The notes: generated by a model not told the origin, from the letters alone. A stretch of DNA of 64,000 bases from Ailurus styani (GCA_002007465.1 LNAC01000350.1:486014-550013); one strand, 5' to 3'. Numbered from the stretch's first letter, positions 13,640-25,536 are shown. Numbers and translations: made by a program.

Positions 13640-13990
13640 TTTAGGGAAGGAAGCAGGAACTCCGGATCAGAAAGATATGGTTCCACTTACAAGTTGGTTG
13701 ACATTCATTGAGCTAGTAAACCTCTTTGAGGCTTGGTTTCACCATTTATAAAAAGATCCATTAACACCTAACTTCCAAGGTTGATTTGAGGATGAGAGAG
13801 GACGTATGTGTAGAGAAGATCACGACCGGCTCAGTGTAGGTAGTTCTTAAAGTGTAGATTATTATGAAGACGAACAAGTTACCATATTCTCAGTGCTTAC
13901 TGTATATGAGGCCTCCCTCATTTTCTGATGAGAAAACTGAGGGATAGCATCTATCAGTAGCTTTCCCAAAGTCACGTAACTATGATATAG
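13640..13990. repeat. Sense MIR followed by an antisense MIR
   Basis: 13640-13860 reads in MIR sense order (cttacaagttggttgacatt, ctctttgaggcttggtttca). 13890-13990 is antisense (ctgatgagaaaactgaggga, cccaaagtcacgtaactat). They lie next to each other in opposite orientation. Confidence 0.65.
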
Positions 13991-14693
13991 CTTATTAATC
14001 ACTATAGGCCAGCTCTGCTGTGATAGCCAACAACCCCCAGATCTCGGTGGCTTTAAATAGCAAAGGTTTGTTGCTCATCTGTGTTCCTGTGTTCCTGTCC
14101 ATCTGGGGTTTTGGGGGGCAGGGGGACTCTACTCCATGCTCTTCTCAGTTGGGAGGACAGGCTGAGGAAAGTGCCTCCATCGCAGGTCGCTGGCTGCTGG
14201 GCCTAGGGGAAGAAAGACAGAGAACCTGCACAAGCTCTTAAAATATTCTGCCCAGAAGGGACACCTCATTTTTCACTCACATTTCATGAGCTGGATCAAG
14301 TCCTATGGTCCTGCCTAACTTCAAGATGATGGAGACATGCCAGCCTCTCCTGTACCCTGAAGTGGATGAGAACCAGAGATTGGTGAATAGGAACACCTTC
14401 CACAGTGACAGAATTCCAATTCAAACCCAGGTACCCAACTTAAGTATGGACAAAATAGGGGAGCTGGAACCTCTTAACCTCTTCTTAAACCTGTTCTTTA
14501 TAACATGCCTGTACTGGTACATCTAAAGAAAATGCTCACAATTTACAATATCACCTACGTGTGACTACTCAAGTCCAAGTGCAAAGGCATGATGCTAAAC
14601 AAAATGAAGGGGATTTATGGGTTTTCTACTTTTTGTGATTATGGATAGCTGGAATTGAGTAAATACCTTCCACTTAAGACTTTGACAGTTTCT

Positions 14694-14897
14694 GGGCGCC
14701 TGGGTGGCTCAGTGGGTTAAAGCCTCTGCCTTCGGCTCAGGTCAAGATCTCAGGGTCCTGGGATCGAGGCCCGCATCGGGCTCCCTGCTCAGCGGAGCCT
14801 GCTACCTCCTCTCTCTCTGCCTGCCTCTCTGCCTACTTGTGATCTCTCTCTCTCTCTCTGTCAAATAAATAAATAAAATCTTTAAAAAAAAAAAAAA
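14694..14897 (+). mobile_element. CAN SINE, sense
   Basis: Full-length element from gggcgcctgggtggctcagt to aataaataaaatctttaaaa, with an internal (TC)n. It is flanked by an 18-bp target-site duplication beginning aagactttgac (14676-14693 and 14896-14913) with two mismatches, which shows L1-mediated insertion and moderate age. Confidence 0.93.
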
Positions 14898-16022
14898 GAC
14901 TTTGACGCTTTCTTTGTCATTTATTTGCCTTTTAAGTCAGTAAAGCTGCATTTTCTCCCCTTGACTTGCTATCCCTGGTTGCTAAAGCTTCTCTACATCA
15001 TGGCAGACCCCATGTTAACAACTTTGCCTCCCCTCCCCCCACTGAGCTGAGGAAGTAGCCTCACTTGCTGTGTGTGACTATAGGCCACATTGGAGGGACA
15101 AGGCCATGACATTTTGTATTTCTATTTCCAGTATGGTGGAACTTGGGCTCAAAGGAGCATTCTCCTCCCTCCCTGCCCGACTGACCATTTAGCTCAGGGA
15201 TAAAAGTTCCTTGTGGAGACAGCCCTGCACAGGGGCAGACAGTCAACCCTGCAGTCACAATCCCTCCTCCTGAGCCAAAATGTGGACTCTGAAGTGGCCT
15301 TTATTGAATGAGAGAAAAACTTATGTAAAAAAAAAAAAAAAAAAGGCACTTGAAAGAAAGGAGGAATCCCACAATTCTAATCTTGGGTCAGCTATGGGAG
15401 CTATGTAACTAAATTGTACATATCCCAAGGAATCGCCAAGTTTTTCTTTCCGAATGCATTATACAGCTCAGGAGCTGTATTTTCACTGCACTGGGTTTTT
15501 CTGCAATTGACTGGTGGATGATCTTTGTCTCTAGTTCCTACTCCAGAATGGTTTTCCTGTTACGTTGTTTGATGCTTTACCCATACTTCCATTTCTTTTG
15601 TCACAATACAAAAAGTCTCATTAATTCAGAATTTGTGATCCCTCCAGCAATGACGAAACTTTTTTTTTTTTTTTTTACTTTTGTGCTCCTAGGGGGAAAC
15701 TGTTGGCTTGAGCGATCATTAGTGAAAGCATACTCAAACTCCTTTAGCGGTGCTTATTTACATGAAACTAATACATTAATTACCAAAAAAAGTCTTTATC
15801 TAGTCAATATTTGTTCAGGACCCTATCAGGTAGCACTTTGTTAATCTGAGTTACTGTATGAATTTGTAAGTAATAAAGCTATGTTTTTATTTTAAAAGAG
15901 TTACTATAGTTAGATGGTTTGTTCTGAGCTTGACTATCACCTGCTGGCCATGTGAACAGTCCCAGTCTTCTGCTCAAATCTGTGAATGTACTTCTAACCT
16001 GAGTTTAAGAAAGTGCAGTTTT

Positions 16023-16227
16023 GGGCGCCTGGGTGGCTCAGCGGTTTAAAGCCTCTGCCTTCGGCTCAGGTCATGATCTCAGGGTCCTGGGATCGAGGCC
16101 CACATCGGGCTCTCTGCTCGGCAGGGAGCCTGCTTCCTCCTCTCTCTCTGCCTGCCTCTCTGCCTACTTGTGATCTCTCTCTCTCTGTCAAATAAATAAA
16201 TAAAATCTTTAAAAAAAAAAAAAAAAA
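16023..16227 (+). mobile_element. CAN SINE, sense, with perfect target-site duplication
   Basis: Full-length element with the same subfamily signature as the 14694 copy (ttaaagcctctgccttcggc, tgcctacttgtgatctctct). It is flanked by an exact 16-bp duplication, aagaaagtgcagtttt, at 16007-16022 and 16226-16241. The pure A tail and undamaged duplication indicate a recent insertion. Confidence 0.95.
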
Positions 16228-16659
16228 GAAAGTGCAGTTTTGATTATATGACCCAATGCAGGGAGTCTAGCTGTAGCGAGGAGGAGAAGATACTTCAGTC
16301 AGCAGTTTGTGACTCTGGCATTCTGGAAGATCCGTGTTCTTCTGCTTCCACAGGAAAAGCCAAGTCCATTGTCATTTAAACCAAATGAAGCTGTAAAGTT
16401 TTTTAGAGATGGGCGGTCTTAAAGGCTAGAGAATGTTCTATTTGCTCTGTCGGAGAACAGATGTGCAGTAATAAAGGAAATTCCTCCTCTTCAGTTTCTT
16501 TTCACCAGTCCCATTACTGAGCTACTGTTCATAGAGAAAGTTGGGAGAACAGTTGGTACAACTGAGAACAGTTTTCCTTTGGGATCAGTGACCTTACAGT
16601 TATTACCCTCCTGACTGTGTGGTCATGCTTCCTCGCCTCTGGGACGCGGAAAGAAATCC

Positions 16660-16870
16660 AGCAAAGTGTTTAAGAGTGCAGGTTCTGGAGTCACAGAGAA
16701 TGGGATTTAAATGTCTGCTGGGACACTTGCCAGCTGGTATTGAGCTTCTCTGAGCCTCAGCTTTCTCATCTGTAAAACAGGGATTAAAATAACACCTGTC
16801 TTACAGTTGTGAGGATTCATTGACTGAAGCACTGAGCGTAGAGCCTGATAATAGTAAAGTCAGTGGATAT
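16660..16870 (+). repeat. MIR, sense
   Basis: A well-preserved copy: taagagtgcaggttctggag, ctgagcctcagctttctcat, ctgtaaaacagggattaaaa, ttgtgaggattcattgactg. Confidence 0.85.
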
Positions 16871-17036
16871 TCTCTGATTTTAGGGCAAGTGGAGCTGGAG
16901 TTGAGTTCTGTGTCCTCCAAGTATGCTCTCTGTTCTCTTGGCAAACAGTGATGTCGGCCATCTGTAGCTGCTTAGGAAACATTGGATCCAGTAAGCGAAC
17001 CTTGTCTTCCATTGCATCAGGCCACTGGGATGGCCC

Positions 17037-17108
17037 TTCATGCCTGTGGTTTCAAATGCATTTTTGGCAAATTTCATGCCTGTGATTTCAAGTGCATTTT
17101 TGGCTAAT
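17037..17108. repeat. 36-bp tandem duplication (2 copies)
   Basis: Units 17037-17072 and 17073-17108 both begin ttcatgcctgtg and contain gcatttttggc; they differ at three positions. No larger array is present. Confidence 0.9.
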
Positions 17109-17559
17109 GGTGGACAGTCATAGATATGGGGAGCTCCTTAACATCTAACACATTCACTCATGCATGGATTAGGCTAGAGCCAGGGAAAGCATTACTTAGG
17201 ACTCTCATCATGTCACCTTCTTCATGTCCTTTCCTCCAACTGGAGTGCCCAGGAAAAACATGGATTACATTTTGTATCAACAAGAAGCTGCAGAGATGGC
17301 TGACACCACTGTTTGGGTGTTCTCTCCTTCGGTGCCAATCAAATTGCCATGAATTTCAGAAATATTTAATGCACACTTGTTGAATAACAAAAGTGTATGG
17401 GTCACACTTCTTGTATCATTTATTCAGCAAATGTGCAGATATTTCTGAAGTGCATGGCAATCTGGTGCTGAAGGAGAGAGCAGGAACTTAGTTTGGGGGT
17501 GGAGGAGGACAAAACACCCGTGCAGACGACACTGCGTATATGGATATGTGGCATGATCC

Positions 17560-18430
17560 CTGCCGACAATACGCATCAGAAGGAGAGGTGACCCCACAGC
17601 TGTGGCTTGACACACTTGAACCCTACTCAAACCCCCTTTCCTTGATGAAGCCATCACCTTCCTACCTTTTCTCCTTTTTATCCTCTTCCTTTTCTCTATT
17701 CCAAATCACACCCTCCATTAATGTTGGTGCTACAGAAACGAGAACAGGGTCTGTAGACACTGACTGAGTCCACTGTTGGCTCAAGAAGCTTAAGTGGGGA
17801 GGTGTTAGCTTGGAGAAGACATGCCACTTCTCTCCGGGCCCCATCCACCTGGCCAACTCCTACACAGCTTTTAAGTCTCATCATAAGAACTGCCTCTTCC
17901 CTGAGTTTTTCTCTGACTTCCCTAGAGAAACTTTTTTGGGGTAGGGATGGAGTATATATTTATTAGCAATACAATTACTTGAAAACAATAAAAATAATGA
18001 ATATCCTTTATTTTTCTTGCAGATTTCTTCATGGTTATGCCTCCCCAATAGCCTTTATATTTCTCTCTTTTCCTTCTTTTCTCCTCTATCAAAGCCAACC
18101 TTTTCCCTTTCCTGGTACAGAATACCTGGGAGAGGGTAATGAGGAAGGATCAGGGTGTCAAGTTTAGAGGGAATAATAATGTGATTCGTGAGAAGTGATA
18201 TTCACCATCACAAAGGGTGGGAACATGCCTGGAAGTGGTGGTGGACGAAGATAGGACAGGAGCACTAGTCAGTAGGCCCTGTTACTACATCTTCTGTGTA
18301 CTTCCATCATAGGACTTAGCACTTTGTCATTCTTTGCCCACATGTCTATTGAGCTGATAGCCTTTAGACTTGAGGGCAGACAGGAGTTCTGGTCATCTTT
18401 GAGACCTCAGCTATAGTAAATACCACTGGT
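17560..18430 (+). repeat. L2 relics, sense (patchy)
   Basis: Segments aactgcctcttccctgagtt, ttctctgacttccctagag and, farther on, acttgagggcagacaggagt resemble the L2 3' region in sense order, with unique sequence between. Confidence 0.45.
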
Positions 18431-19019
18431 TTCCCATGGCCACCAAATAAGTTCATTGACTGCAATTCAACTGATCTGTATGCAGACTCAATCCAACACA
18501 CAAGGAGGGATAGAAGGATCTGGAGACATCTCGCCTGTCTGGGTTACTCAGAACTCCTGAATTAGGGATATCCCTTTAAATGTCTCACTCTACTTGCCAT
18601 ACATGCCCTCTCAGCCTTTCCTATCCCTAATACCATGCTTCACTAAGTGTCTCACTGGAATTAAGCTAATTAAGGAAGCTTATTAGGGAAGGCTGGAAAA
18701 CAATTCAGGTTTGAAGTTAAATCCTTGTACAGGTGCTTTTCATTCTCCAGCTTCTCAGTGTTATAGCTTTGAGTGACCTGAGCTAATGTTGGAGGATGTA
18801 AGGTATCAGGGAGCTCTCTTATAAACTTAACCATCTGCACAATTGTGACCTGATGAAATGCTTACCTTACTCACTGTGGCTTTCTATGGATAGATACAAG
18901 AGAGACATCAGACCATCATGCATGTTGATGCTGTCTGGGAGGAAGTCTGGATGACTTCACCTTTATTTGTGGGAGAAAGATAAACCTGTGGGAAGATGGG
19001 TTCCTCCCAACCATTTGTT

Positions 19020-19128
19020 GACTCCTTCATTTGCTTATTGAGCACCTACTCTGTGAGAGTCACTGTGATAGGTGCTCGGGAGAAAATGGTGAAAGATGTA
19101 GGATCTGTTCTCAGAGTCCATAAAGGTC
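19020..19128 (-). repeat. L2 3' end, antisense
   Basis: Contains cattgagcacc-like text (ttattgagcacctactctgt, aggtgctcgggagaaaatgg), the reverse complement of the L2 3' terminus. Confidence 0.6.
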
Positions 19129-19139
19129 AGTTACCTTTC

Positions 19140-19492
19140 TGATTGCAGTAACAATGTAAACTTTTGCTGTAATCGGCCAGAGAGTAAATATTTTCCATGT
19201 TGTGGGCCATGAGTTCATGTTGTAGCAACTCAGTTCTGCCTCTGGAGCACCAAAGAGGTCTTAGATGATTCATAAACAAATGGATGTGGCTGTGTTCTAG
19301 TAAGACTTTATTTAAGGTTATAGAAATGTGAATTCCGTGTAATCTTCATCTATCATATAACATTATTATTTTTTTATTTTTTTCAAACCATTTGGAAATA
19401 TAGCAGCTCTTCTTAGCTTGTGGACTGTACAGAAACAGGCAGGGGGCTGGATTTGGCCCCTGACTCATAGATTTCCCACCCCTGACCCAGGA
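19140..19492 (+). mobile_element. hAT-type (Charlie-like MER) DNA transposon relic
   Basis: It follows the order of a common mammalian hAT-type MER element: ggccagagagtaaatatttt, aaatggatgtggctgtgttc, aagactttatttaaggtta, gggggctggatttggccc, cccacccctga. An AT-rich insert at about 19325-19400 lengthens it. I am not sure of the exact family name. Confidence 0.65.
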
Positions 19493-20599
19493 TCTGGTCA
19501 CTGGTAGTTTAGATCTGTGATTGCTAAGTTGAGCTCCTGGTTCAACCAAAGTGGAGATCTGCTTGTCTCCTGCCCCCAGACCCCGGCTCCACAGGTCTTT
19601 CTACAAAACAAAAATCTTTCTGTAAATTTATGGTACTACTGGGGACATCTGGGGACTTGTTTTCCTGTGAGAAAATGAAAATGACTCCAGTGACTATTTG
19701 GTCTCTGAAATAGTTTAGATTTTTTTCCTTTTTTTCTCCTTTCCCTATCTCCATAAAAATTAACATAAAAATTCTTTCTGGCTAAATTCCCAATACATTT
19801 TCACAGTGAGCATTTTCTGAAGTGAAAATTAGTAGCTTCCTTGCAGTTTTCATCAGGGATGTGAAATTGTGCAGCTCACAGGGGTGGAGAACTCAAACCC
19901 CATTTATGAATTAATACATGCTGCCGAGAGTACCTTGCTGTCTGCTGAGTGCCAGGGATTCTTTTCTATAGAATCCTGAGTATCTACATAGTGTATTTTA
20001 ATTTTCTTTCTCATTCTGCCAGTGAGTGAATACCATTTTCTATTTGCACAAATGAATTAATATGTAACAACTTAGTACCTGTATAAGACTATATTATTTA
20101 CACCATCCTTAGGGGTTGGCAACACTTGGGCAAATTATAATGTCTTTCTCTAGTACCCCCTCCCTCCTGGCCAGTTTTTATCCGGATGAAACGTAGCAAC
20201 AGGGAGCATGAAGGACACCATCGAACGGGAGCCATAGGCCATGCGAGTAGAGATCTGTGGGGCAGATCTGGCTCAAGTCCCATTTGTGGCTGCCCAGTGA
20301 TTAGGTATCTATAGAACTTCCTTGTTGAAGCATAAGATGACTTCACATCTCACATCTTTTTTCTTTGAGAGCCTCTGCCTTTCTCTGTCTCTAGCCTTGG
20401 TTCCCCAAAGCAGGCTTGAGTCCTCAGTCCCAGGATCTAAGTGATTGAACTAGAACTCTATTTTCCCCCTACTGGGATGGCTCTGATCTTTTAGGTCAGA
20501 AAATTCTGATAGTGGAGGAAATTTGACTCCTGCAGCAACTCACAGGAATCACGGGGGAAGGAATGTTGTCATTGTTAAAACAAAAACAAAAACAAAAAA

Positions 20600-20835
20600 A
20601 CATTTGTGGGCTTTGGATTCAGACAGACTTGGATTTGAATCCTGGTTTTTCCATTTAGGAGCTACTGTAGAGTTGAAGCAAAATAATTAGTTCCTCTGTG
20701 TCTTAGTTTGGATAGCTGTGAAATGGAAGAGAAAGCCTTCCTCATAAAGCGGAGGATTAAATGAAATAATGAACGGTTAGTAAGTTCTCATAAAATGCTG
20801 AGGAGTACATTGAGTAAGTGGTCAATAAAAATACT
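20600..20835 (+). repeat. MIR, sense
   Basis: Order: ggattcagacagacttggat, ttgaatcctggtttttccat, gtgtcttagtttggatagct, aggattaaatgaaataatga, ggtcaataaaaa. Confidence 0.85.
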
Positions 20836-20864
20836 ACCACTTTGACGAGATTTAAAAAATCTGT

Positions 20865-21345
20865 TTCCTTCATTTATACACCAAATGTTTGTTGAATTGC
20901 TGTTTGCTTCTGAGAAGACAGAGGAATAAAATCCATGTACCACATGAAATAGAGGAGCTCAGGTTCAAGTAGAAAAGGCAGCCATTGGCCAGCAAGTGCA
21001 GTCGTGCAGAGTGTGGGTGTAAAACAGAGGTATGTAGAGCGGGGCCCCAGATGTGGGAGTCATCAGCACACCTGGGGACATCCAAGAAGGCAGTGTGCAA
21101 GCTAAGTGTTGAAAGATGCAGCCAAGTTTGTCAAGTGGTCAAGGGAAGAAGTATGTTCCCATTCACAGATAGTGCGAGATCTGGTTTTGCTAGGGTAGCA
21201 GAGGGGGAGAAAGTGATCACAGTGGGACTGAGGAGGGATACAGGGGTCCAGGGATGAGGTACCTTGAATATCATGTGAAGGAAACTGGACTCTGACAGGC
21301 TCAGTGAGTCTTTATGATGTGTGGGAAAGCAGAATGCCATTAGTG
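20865..21345 (-). repeat. L2 relic, antisense
   Basis: A degraded L2 3' end (accaaatgtttgttgaattg) followed by antisense body phrases (caagaaggcagtgtgcaagc, gaaggaaactggactctgac). Confidence 0.55.
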
Positions 21346-22081
21346 AACTGATGCCCATTCCCCTTGTAAGTGTGTTTGCACTAGAGTGGAGATCAGTCCA
21401 ACCTGTCCCTTACACACGAGGCACCTGAGGCCAGAGATCAAGTCCTGCAACAAACAACCTGACAAAGCAAAACAGGACTTGGGATAGGTCATCTAAGTCC
21501 AGTGTTTTAAGCTTCCTCCACACCAAGGCCCTCTCGCGTAAATCCAGGCTTCTTTACAGAAGCCCTGCCTTCACTATGCTGGATTCAAATACAAGTTCAA
21601 TTCTAGCGTCCTTCCCTGGGAAACTGCACCATCCCCCTTCTGAACTTCAGGATTATGGGCACTGCCTGGTGGGAGTGGGGACCTCAGTGGGAGCAAGGAT
21701 GGAGATTTTCCAAAGAGGAAATGAAGTGATTGCCATGCCTTTGAGATCAGAATAAAAATCAAAACCCAAAACAGATTGAGAAAGACCTCTTTCTTTCCCT
21801 TGAACTTCCAGTCTGGAAACCCATGCATCACAGTGGAGCCCCTCTGGACTTTCATTACCTAACCCGCAGCCACCCCCAGCCCTTCCTTCCCCAGGGCCTA
21901 GCAGGAAGCACACCAGCTTAAAGAGGTTGTGTGTGCGTGTGTTTCAAATTACAGGTGCCTGGGGAACGCGCACCCAGGGCAACAGACCAGGGGCCCGGGT
22001 CTCCTCCCACATTAGGGCCCAGAAAAAGGGGCTGGAAGCTGAGCTTCGCTTCCAGCTTCCCCAGGCTCCGTTCCAGCAGCG

Positions 22082-22086
22082 ATTGG
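22082..22086 (-). promoter_or_regulatory. Inverted CCAAT box (candidate NF-Y site)
   Basis: ATTGG in the context gcgattgggc, 257 bases upstream of the start codon. The context and spacing are typical of NF-Y sites in CpG-island promoters. The call rests on motif and position only. Confidence 0.5.
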
Positions 22087-22190
22087 GCCTCTCCGGAACC
22101 TCCGCGCTCGCCTTCCCTCCTCCCTTAGCAACTGCGAGGCTGTGGATACCGCCAGCGGGTGGGGGCCCGGGAGGCTACAGGGCAGCTCTA

Positions 22191-22196
22191 GGGCGG
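22191..22196 (+). promoter_or_regulatory. GC box (candidate Sp1/KLF site)
   Basis: GGGCGG followed by a short (CGG) run, about 150 bases upstream of the start codon, within the densest CpG part of the island. The motif is common in GC-rich DNA, so specificity is low. Confidence 0.45.
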
Positions 22197-22342
22197 CGGC
22201 GGCCTAGCTCAGGTGCCCCGCGCACGGGCGACCGCAGTGCGGAGCTACCCGGGGAGCGCAAGGGTCGCTGCGCCAGCGCGCACGGGGCCCCGCGCACCCA
22301 ACCTCCGCACCTGCCGCGGGGTCCAAAAGGGATCCTGCAAAA

Positions 22343-22365
22343 ATGAGCCATTCTCACCCGGCTGG
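22343..22365 (+). CDS. ERICH3: ERICH3 coding exon 1 (residues 1-7 plus two bases of codon 8)
   Basis: This exon encodes MSHSHPAG, with the Gly codon split across the intron (phase 2). The donor GG|GTAAGT is a perfect consensus. The start is well supported. It is the first ATG after an in-frame TAG at 22205-22207, it has A at -3, and the GC-rich leader between has no other ATG. It lies inside the CpG island, as expected for a first exon. The 23-base coding segment is so short that gene finders would miss it; the match to the known ERICH3 N-terminus and the exact phase match with exon 2 support it. Transcription probably starts one to two hundred bases upstream, but the 5' end of the exon cannot be fixed from sequence alone. 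Confidence 0.93.
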
Positions 22366-23924
22366 GTAAGTGACAACTGGAGCTTTTCCACCCCGCGGCA
22401 GGTGGCGGCTTCAGCCAGCGGCCCCTCCTCCTCCCTCCTGCTTCGGAGAAAGGGGAGAGAGGGGAAGCGAGAGGGAGGGCTGGGGACGAAGAAACAAATA
22501 ATAGGAATTCTGGGTTGCACGGAGGATGGCAGAAATCCCAGGCTTCCCATCCCCTCCCTCCCATTCCTCGCTTCTTTCACCGACGTTCGTCTCTTTGAAA
22601 TTTTCACTCTGGAAGGATTAAAAAACGGATGTGAAAAACGCATACATTAAGCAGGGACGTTAGCTGGGATCAAAAAGATCCGGTGGTGTGGGACATGTGC
22701 GTTTGAATGCAAAAGTAGAGGTCACCAAAATATGCATTCGTCTGGAGATTTGGGACTGAAAGAAATTTTCACTGTGGCCTCTTGCAGAGAAATGAGGTGT
22801 GAGTTGATTTAATGTCGAGGGAGGTTTCATTGTGAGGGATGCCCCTCATTTCAGGGTCATGGGGGATCTTTAAAAGTGTTTTGACCAGGGAAGGTAGTAT
22901 GGTACTGGAGAGGAAAGAGAGAAGGAAGGAACTGTGCCCTTGTATGTTTACAGATGATCTCCTGTTGCTTTGGGCAGGGTGACTCCTTAGAAGATGTATT
23001 TGGCAATTATTCAATCTGTTCTTGAAAGTTAACACAGTCATTATTGGATGTTGTTAAAAAAAAAAAAGGTCTCGGTCCTTTTGTTGGAAGGGAGAATATC
23101 CAATTTCCTCCGGAATTAAACAATGTAATGCATATTAGATGGTTTTTTATTATGATACATCTGGTAAGCAGATAATATCCTAGTTGATCTTGCAACTAAT
23201 TTGGAAATGTTTTCCTTTTTAATTGGATTTATTGCACATTTTCAAGAGCAGCAAATTAGCAGAGGACAACATATCTAAGATCATTTGGGGTTTGTGATGT
23301 CTGAAATACCACATTAGTCGTTGTGTTTAGGACTGATAGTCGAACTTAGAGATTTTTATTTTTTAATGAATTCTCTGAGTGTAATGACATAAACAAAACG
23401 TTTGAAAAAGTAGAGGTATACAAGGTGCCATGTTGGAAGTCAATTTCAGAACTCTTTTTGGACAGCAGTATAGCTATGACTAAACAAGCTTCTTCTCATT
23501 TTATCTCAAATTGAATTTAGTTTAGGTCCTTTAACACTTTGATGCTGAACTCCTGTGCAATTTTAGTTAGCCGTGGGTCATGTGGGATGTAAATGACACT
23601 ATTTTTCTGCAGCTGCTGTTCACAGCATGTCCATATTCGGGAAAATGAATGTGTCAGTCATGGTTGTCTTCCTATGTTTTTCAAGTTTTTGGCTAAGTTA
23701 GAATCTTATTAGACCATTTAATCATCCATTTTAAAATGTGGAAAAACCTGTAGATGCTTATTAAATTGTGCATGATTAAGATTTCAGAAACTGAAGTGAA
23801 ATTTTTCTGAAGTTCCATTAGTTCCAAGCACATTGGAAAAAAAGAAAATTTATGATCTAGGGAAAGAGTATGCTTCATGGTACTCTTCAAGAAAGGTACT
23901 AAGATGGCAACAATAATTTTGCAC

Positions 23925-24045
23925 TAAAATTGTAAGCTCCTGGAGAGCAGGCACCATGTCTTATTAATCTTTGTGCCCCCTTTACCTAGGACAATGCTCT
24001 GCATAAAGTAAAGCTCAGTGTTTGTTGAATGAATGGTGTGTTCTG
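23925..24045 (+). repeat. L2 3' end, sense
   Basis: Canonical order: tgtaagctcctggagagcag, gcaccatgtcttattaatct, ttgtgccccctttacctagg, agtgtttgttgaatgaatgg. Confidence 0.85.
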
Positions 24046-24104
24046 ACAGTCTAGAGGTGGATGCATTCATATATGAAAAGCGTACTAGAGCTGAACATTT
24101 GTTG

Positions 24105-24345
24105 CCATGAGCTGAACAAGTGTTTACTATGTGCCAGGCTATAGAATAATGTTTTACGTGAAATACCTCATTTAATTTTCCCACCCATTTCATGAGGCAG
24201 ATTCTAATCACCCTCATTCTCACAGGGAAGGAAACTGAGGTCTGAAAATTTCGAAAGGTCTCCCAGGTAGGCAGGTGTCAGGGCTGGAAAGCAAAACCAG
24301 GCCGTCTAGTTTCAGAGCCTGTACACTGAACAATTACACAGCATT
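24105..24345 (-). repeat. MIR, antisense
   Basis: Order: gtgtttactatgtgccaggc, cctcatttaattttcccacc, gaaggaaactgaggtctgaa, ccgtctagtttcagagcctg. A well-preserved antisense MIR. Confidence 0.85.
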
Positions 24346-25536
24346 GCATCTCATGGCCAATAGCTGAGATGTATTGGAGCCCTAGATATATAGAAATCCC
24401 TATCCAGATCAGACCAACATCTGACAAGTGATTCCTGTACATAACTATCTAGCATTTTGATATATAATTAGAAAATTATTTTGCAATAGCGGGTATATGT
24501 GTATTTTTTTGTTTTTAGTTTATCAAAAGTAAATGAAAACAATAAACATAAGAATAACAACTCTAAATGCCTTAGAATTCATCTAGGAACAAAATTATTG
24601 AAATTGCTGAAGTTTTTCGTCAATATAAGTAGTGATTATTTTTCTTGCCTATGCCACCATTTGGAAATAATAAAAGTTTCAGTAGCAAATAAAAGGTTTC
24701 ATTAAAGCTGAGAAAGCTTTTCCATCATTGCTGAAACAGTTTGTACTTATTACATTTTAAGGATAAATGGTAATGAAGTGCAGTGGTACAATAAAACAGA
24801 AATTTCAAATCCCTAAAATTCCACCAATCAATAAGTGACGCCCTGATGTTTTCTTTTGGTGCTTCCTTTGAGTGCCACTGCTCACTTAATTACAGCCTGA
24901 AACTTGATGTAAAAATTGCAAAGGGGCTGTGCTGACTTAGTTCAGAAAGAGTTTGGAATAAATAAAAATGGTCTTAAAAACTTCTGCCAAAGATTATAAA
25001 GATTATAAAAGACTTTGTATCTGAGCTGCATTGTAATTTGGGGGAAGTCAACTAAAAAACACCGCTCCTGGCACTGCCATCTCTAATGCAATTGTTTCAG
25101 AGTGGAAAATTTCAACTGATAGTCCCTCTACTTTGCTAAATCTCACCCTGGGTTGCTCTTTGTGTGTGTGCATGTGTTTGTGGTTGCACACTAGTCCTGG
25201 AGGTGGAATAGGGATTTTATACCCCTCGGTCATGCATGAGGATAAAATGATATGGCTCTTCTAACTCCTTCAAAGGATCGTCACTGAATCCATGTGAAGT
25301 TGACTCCCTGTGTGAAAGATAAGCTTGGCTCTAAGTAGAGATAGTCACACTTGTCTGTAAATTTGCTTTGAGGAACTGGAAGAATGGGGAGCATTATGGT
25401 TTATGACAAGATAAAAATGCAGAAGATGTATGCTTGGAAAGATTGCTCCAAGGTTTAGACACACTTTTTTTTTAAATTTATACTGATTAATGTATATCTT
25501 TTTAATGTAAACAAGTGTTTCTGTACTGACGGAGTA

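Larger units (their letters stand above)
1..21959. other. Intergenic region upstream of ERICH3
   Basis: No supportable gene is seen. The region holds ancient MIR and L2 fragments, three CAN SINEs, one truncated antisense L1, a hAT-like element at 19140-19492 and a local duplication with microsatellites at 1261-1630; these are listed separately. Stretches where I see no recognisable element are about 1-1260, 1640-2840, 3760-4440, 5020-5920, 6220-9430, 9640-10370, 11120-11970, 12420-13640, 14360-14675, 14915-16005, 16245-16655, 17110-17560, 18430-19015, 19495-20595 and 21350-21950. The interval 14000-14360 resembles an old interspersed repeat I cannot name. In mammalian synteny CRYZ lies upstream, but no CRYZ exon was recognised. 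Confidence 0.75.
21960..22500 (+). promoter_or_regulatory. ERICH3: CpG island promoter and 5' UTR of ERICH3
   Basis: The base composition changes abruptly from AT-rich to GC- and CpG-rich, densest at about 22100-22330 (for example gggcggcggcggcc and ccgcgcacgggcg), and returns to AT-rich by about 22600. The first coding exon sits inside it. There is no TATA box just upstream, which suggests a TATA-less promoter with dispersed starts. An inverted CCAAT box and a GC box are visible. Such islands often fire in both directions, so an antisense transcript is possible but not shown by the sequence. Confidence 0.85.

Noticed and set aside
21927..22650. Several overlapping open frames of 130-145 codons on both strands around the promoter
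   Set aside because: GC-rich DNA lacks stop codons, so long frames appear by chance in a CpG island. The start codon of ERICH3 lies in a different frame, and the protein match is confined to its short exon.
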